Below are positions 4,871 to 5,261 of a stretch of 5,261 nt of DNA, one piece after another. Both the position numbers and the translations under genes were made by a program. Source of the stretch: Candidatus Nanohalarchaeota archaeon (lineage in GTDB: Archaea; EX4484-52; B79-G9); assembly GCA_030635525.1 (NCBI GenBank), contig DAOVYR010000093.1:1-5261 (forward strand), in the 5' to 3' direction. Every line of letters begins with the position of its first letter. Within the stretch, counting starts at the first letter, position 1. The notes beneath the pieces were generated by a model, which made no database searches, was not told the DNA's origin, and worked only from the letters and a program-made list of their open reading frames with translations.

Positions 4871-5261
4871 ATGGCTGAATATCATTTTAATCCTGATAAG
4901 AAGAAGTCTGGTTTCGCTGCGGATAAAAGTGATGCTGGGGAGCACTGGAAGTCTTTTTCGAAGAATAAGCTGAAGGTTGCGATTGTTCTTGCGCTGCTTG
5001 CGCTTGTTGTTGTTGTCGGGCCTGATATTACCGGCAATATTTTTTATGAGGATCCGGAGTATGCGCTGCTTTCGAAGAATACGGATTTCCCAAAGCTGGC
5101 GATGAAGGAGGCGAATCTGGAATTGTATAAGTGCAGGGACGATGTTGATGATTTGCAATCGCAGTTTAGTGATTGTATGTCCAGTCTTTCTGTTGCAGAG
5201 GAGCTTTACAGGACGTGTAATTCAGAGAAAGCTGAGGTGATGGGTGAGTTGCAGACTGCTA
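4871..5261 (+). CDS. Single-pass membrane protein with cysteine-spaced coiled coil (3' truncated)
   Basis: The reading frame is open from ATG 4871 to the window end, giving the first 130 residues. A polar, Lys-rich segment of about 34 residues (MAEYHFNPDKKKSG...) precedes one transmembrane helix (about 35-50, VAIVLALLALVVVVG). Basic residues before the helix (KNKLK) predict the N-terminus inside and the rest outside. Residues about 80-130 look like a coiled coil: placing L85, V92, F99, L106 and Y113 at position a puts C88, L95, C102, A109, C116 and V123 at position d. The three cysteines are therefore exactly two heptads apart and could form inter-helix disulfides outside the cell. The start is fixed by a TATA box 26.5 bp upstream, implying a leaderless mRNA. 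I do not recognise the family; a surface-anchored, cell-envelope or secretion-related structural protein is the most I would infer. The C-terminus lies beyond the window. Confidence 0.85.
   Translation, partial: MAEYHFNPDKKKSGFAADKSDAGEHWKSFSKNKLKVAIVLALLALVVVVGPDITGNIFYEDPEYALLSKNTDFPKLAMKEANLELYKCRDDVDDLQSQFSDCMSSLSVAEELYRTCNSEKAEVMGELQTA

Noticed and set aside
4835..5158. Minus-strand open frame opposite the final gene
   Set aside because: It covers the strong TATA box and coiled-coil gene on the plus strand, and its product is Ile/Arg/Asn-rich without recognisable structure.
1..5261. tRNA genes, CRISPR repeats, insertion sequences
   Set aside because: I found no T-loop-like GGTTCRA signature with a plausible acceptor stem, no regularly spaced direct repeats, and no transposase-like frame.

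Overview
The window looks like a compact archaeal chromosome segment, possibly from a DPANN-type lineage such as Woesearchaeota or Pacearchaeota. This assignment is an inference. It rests on archaeal TATA-like boxes about 25-27 bp upstream of several starts with almost no 5' leader, a CDKAL1-type (archaeal/eukaryotic-like) tRNA methylthiotransferase, an MtnA-family isomerase, and several short, lineage-specific membrane proteins. I see no rRNA, tRNA, CRISPR array, transposase or phage gene.

Layout. Positions 1-60 hold two short palindromes and a possible gene start leaving the window leftward. A small two-helix membrane protein follows (about 55-258, +), then a four-helix membrane protein built from two copies of the same half (324-635, +), ending in a T10 tract. 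Converging on it is a two-gene minus-strand operon (2749 down to 675): a radical-SAM tRNA methylthiotransferase, then an endonuclease IV/xylose-isomerase-type TIM barrel joined by an ATGA overlap. A divergent intergenic region (2750-2968) separates this operon from a plus-strand pair: an eight-helix membrane protein of unknown role (2969-3733) and mtnA (3733-4815), which overlap by one base. The last gene (4871 to the window end, truncated) encodes a single-pass membrane protein with an outward coiled coil in which cysteines recur every 14 residues. It has its own TATA box and appears leaderless.

Functionally, the recognisable genes are tRNA position-37 modification (methylthiolation of t6A), a metal-dependent TIM-barrel enzyme that keeps a full endonuclease IV-type metal site, and methylthioribose-1-phosphate isomerase (methionine salvage or a related 5-deoxypentose shunt). 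The other four are membrane proteins without a recognised function.

The strongest window-wide signal is compositional. The plus strand is rich in T and/or G with few A and C whichever strand carries the gene, so minus-strand genes use A/C-ending codons and plus-strand genes use T/G-ending codons. This looks like a strong replication-strand bias. It also explains the many long, meaningless antisense open frames.
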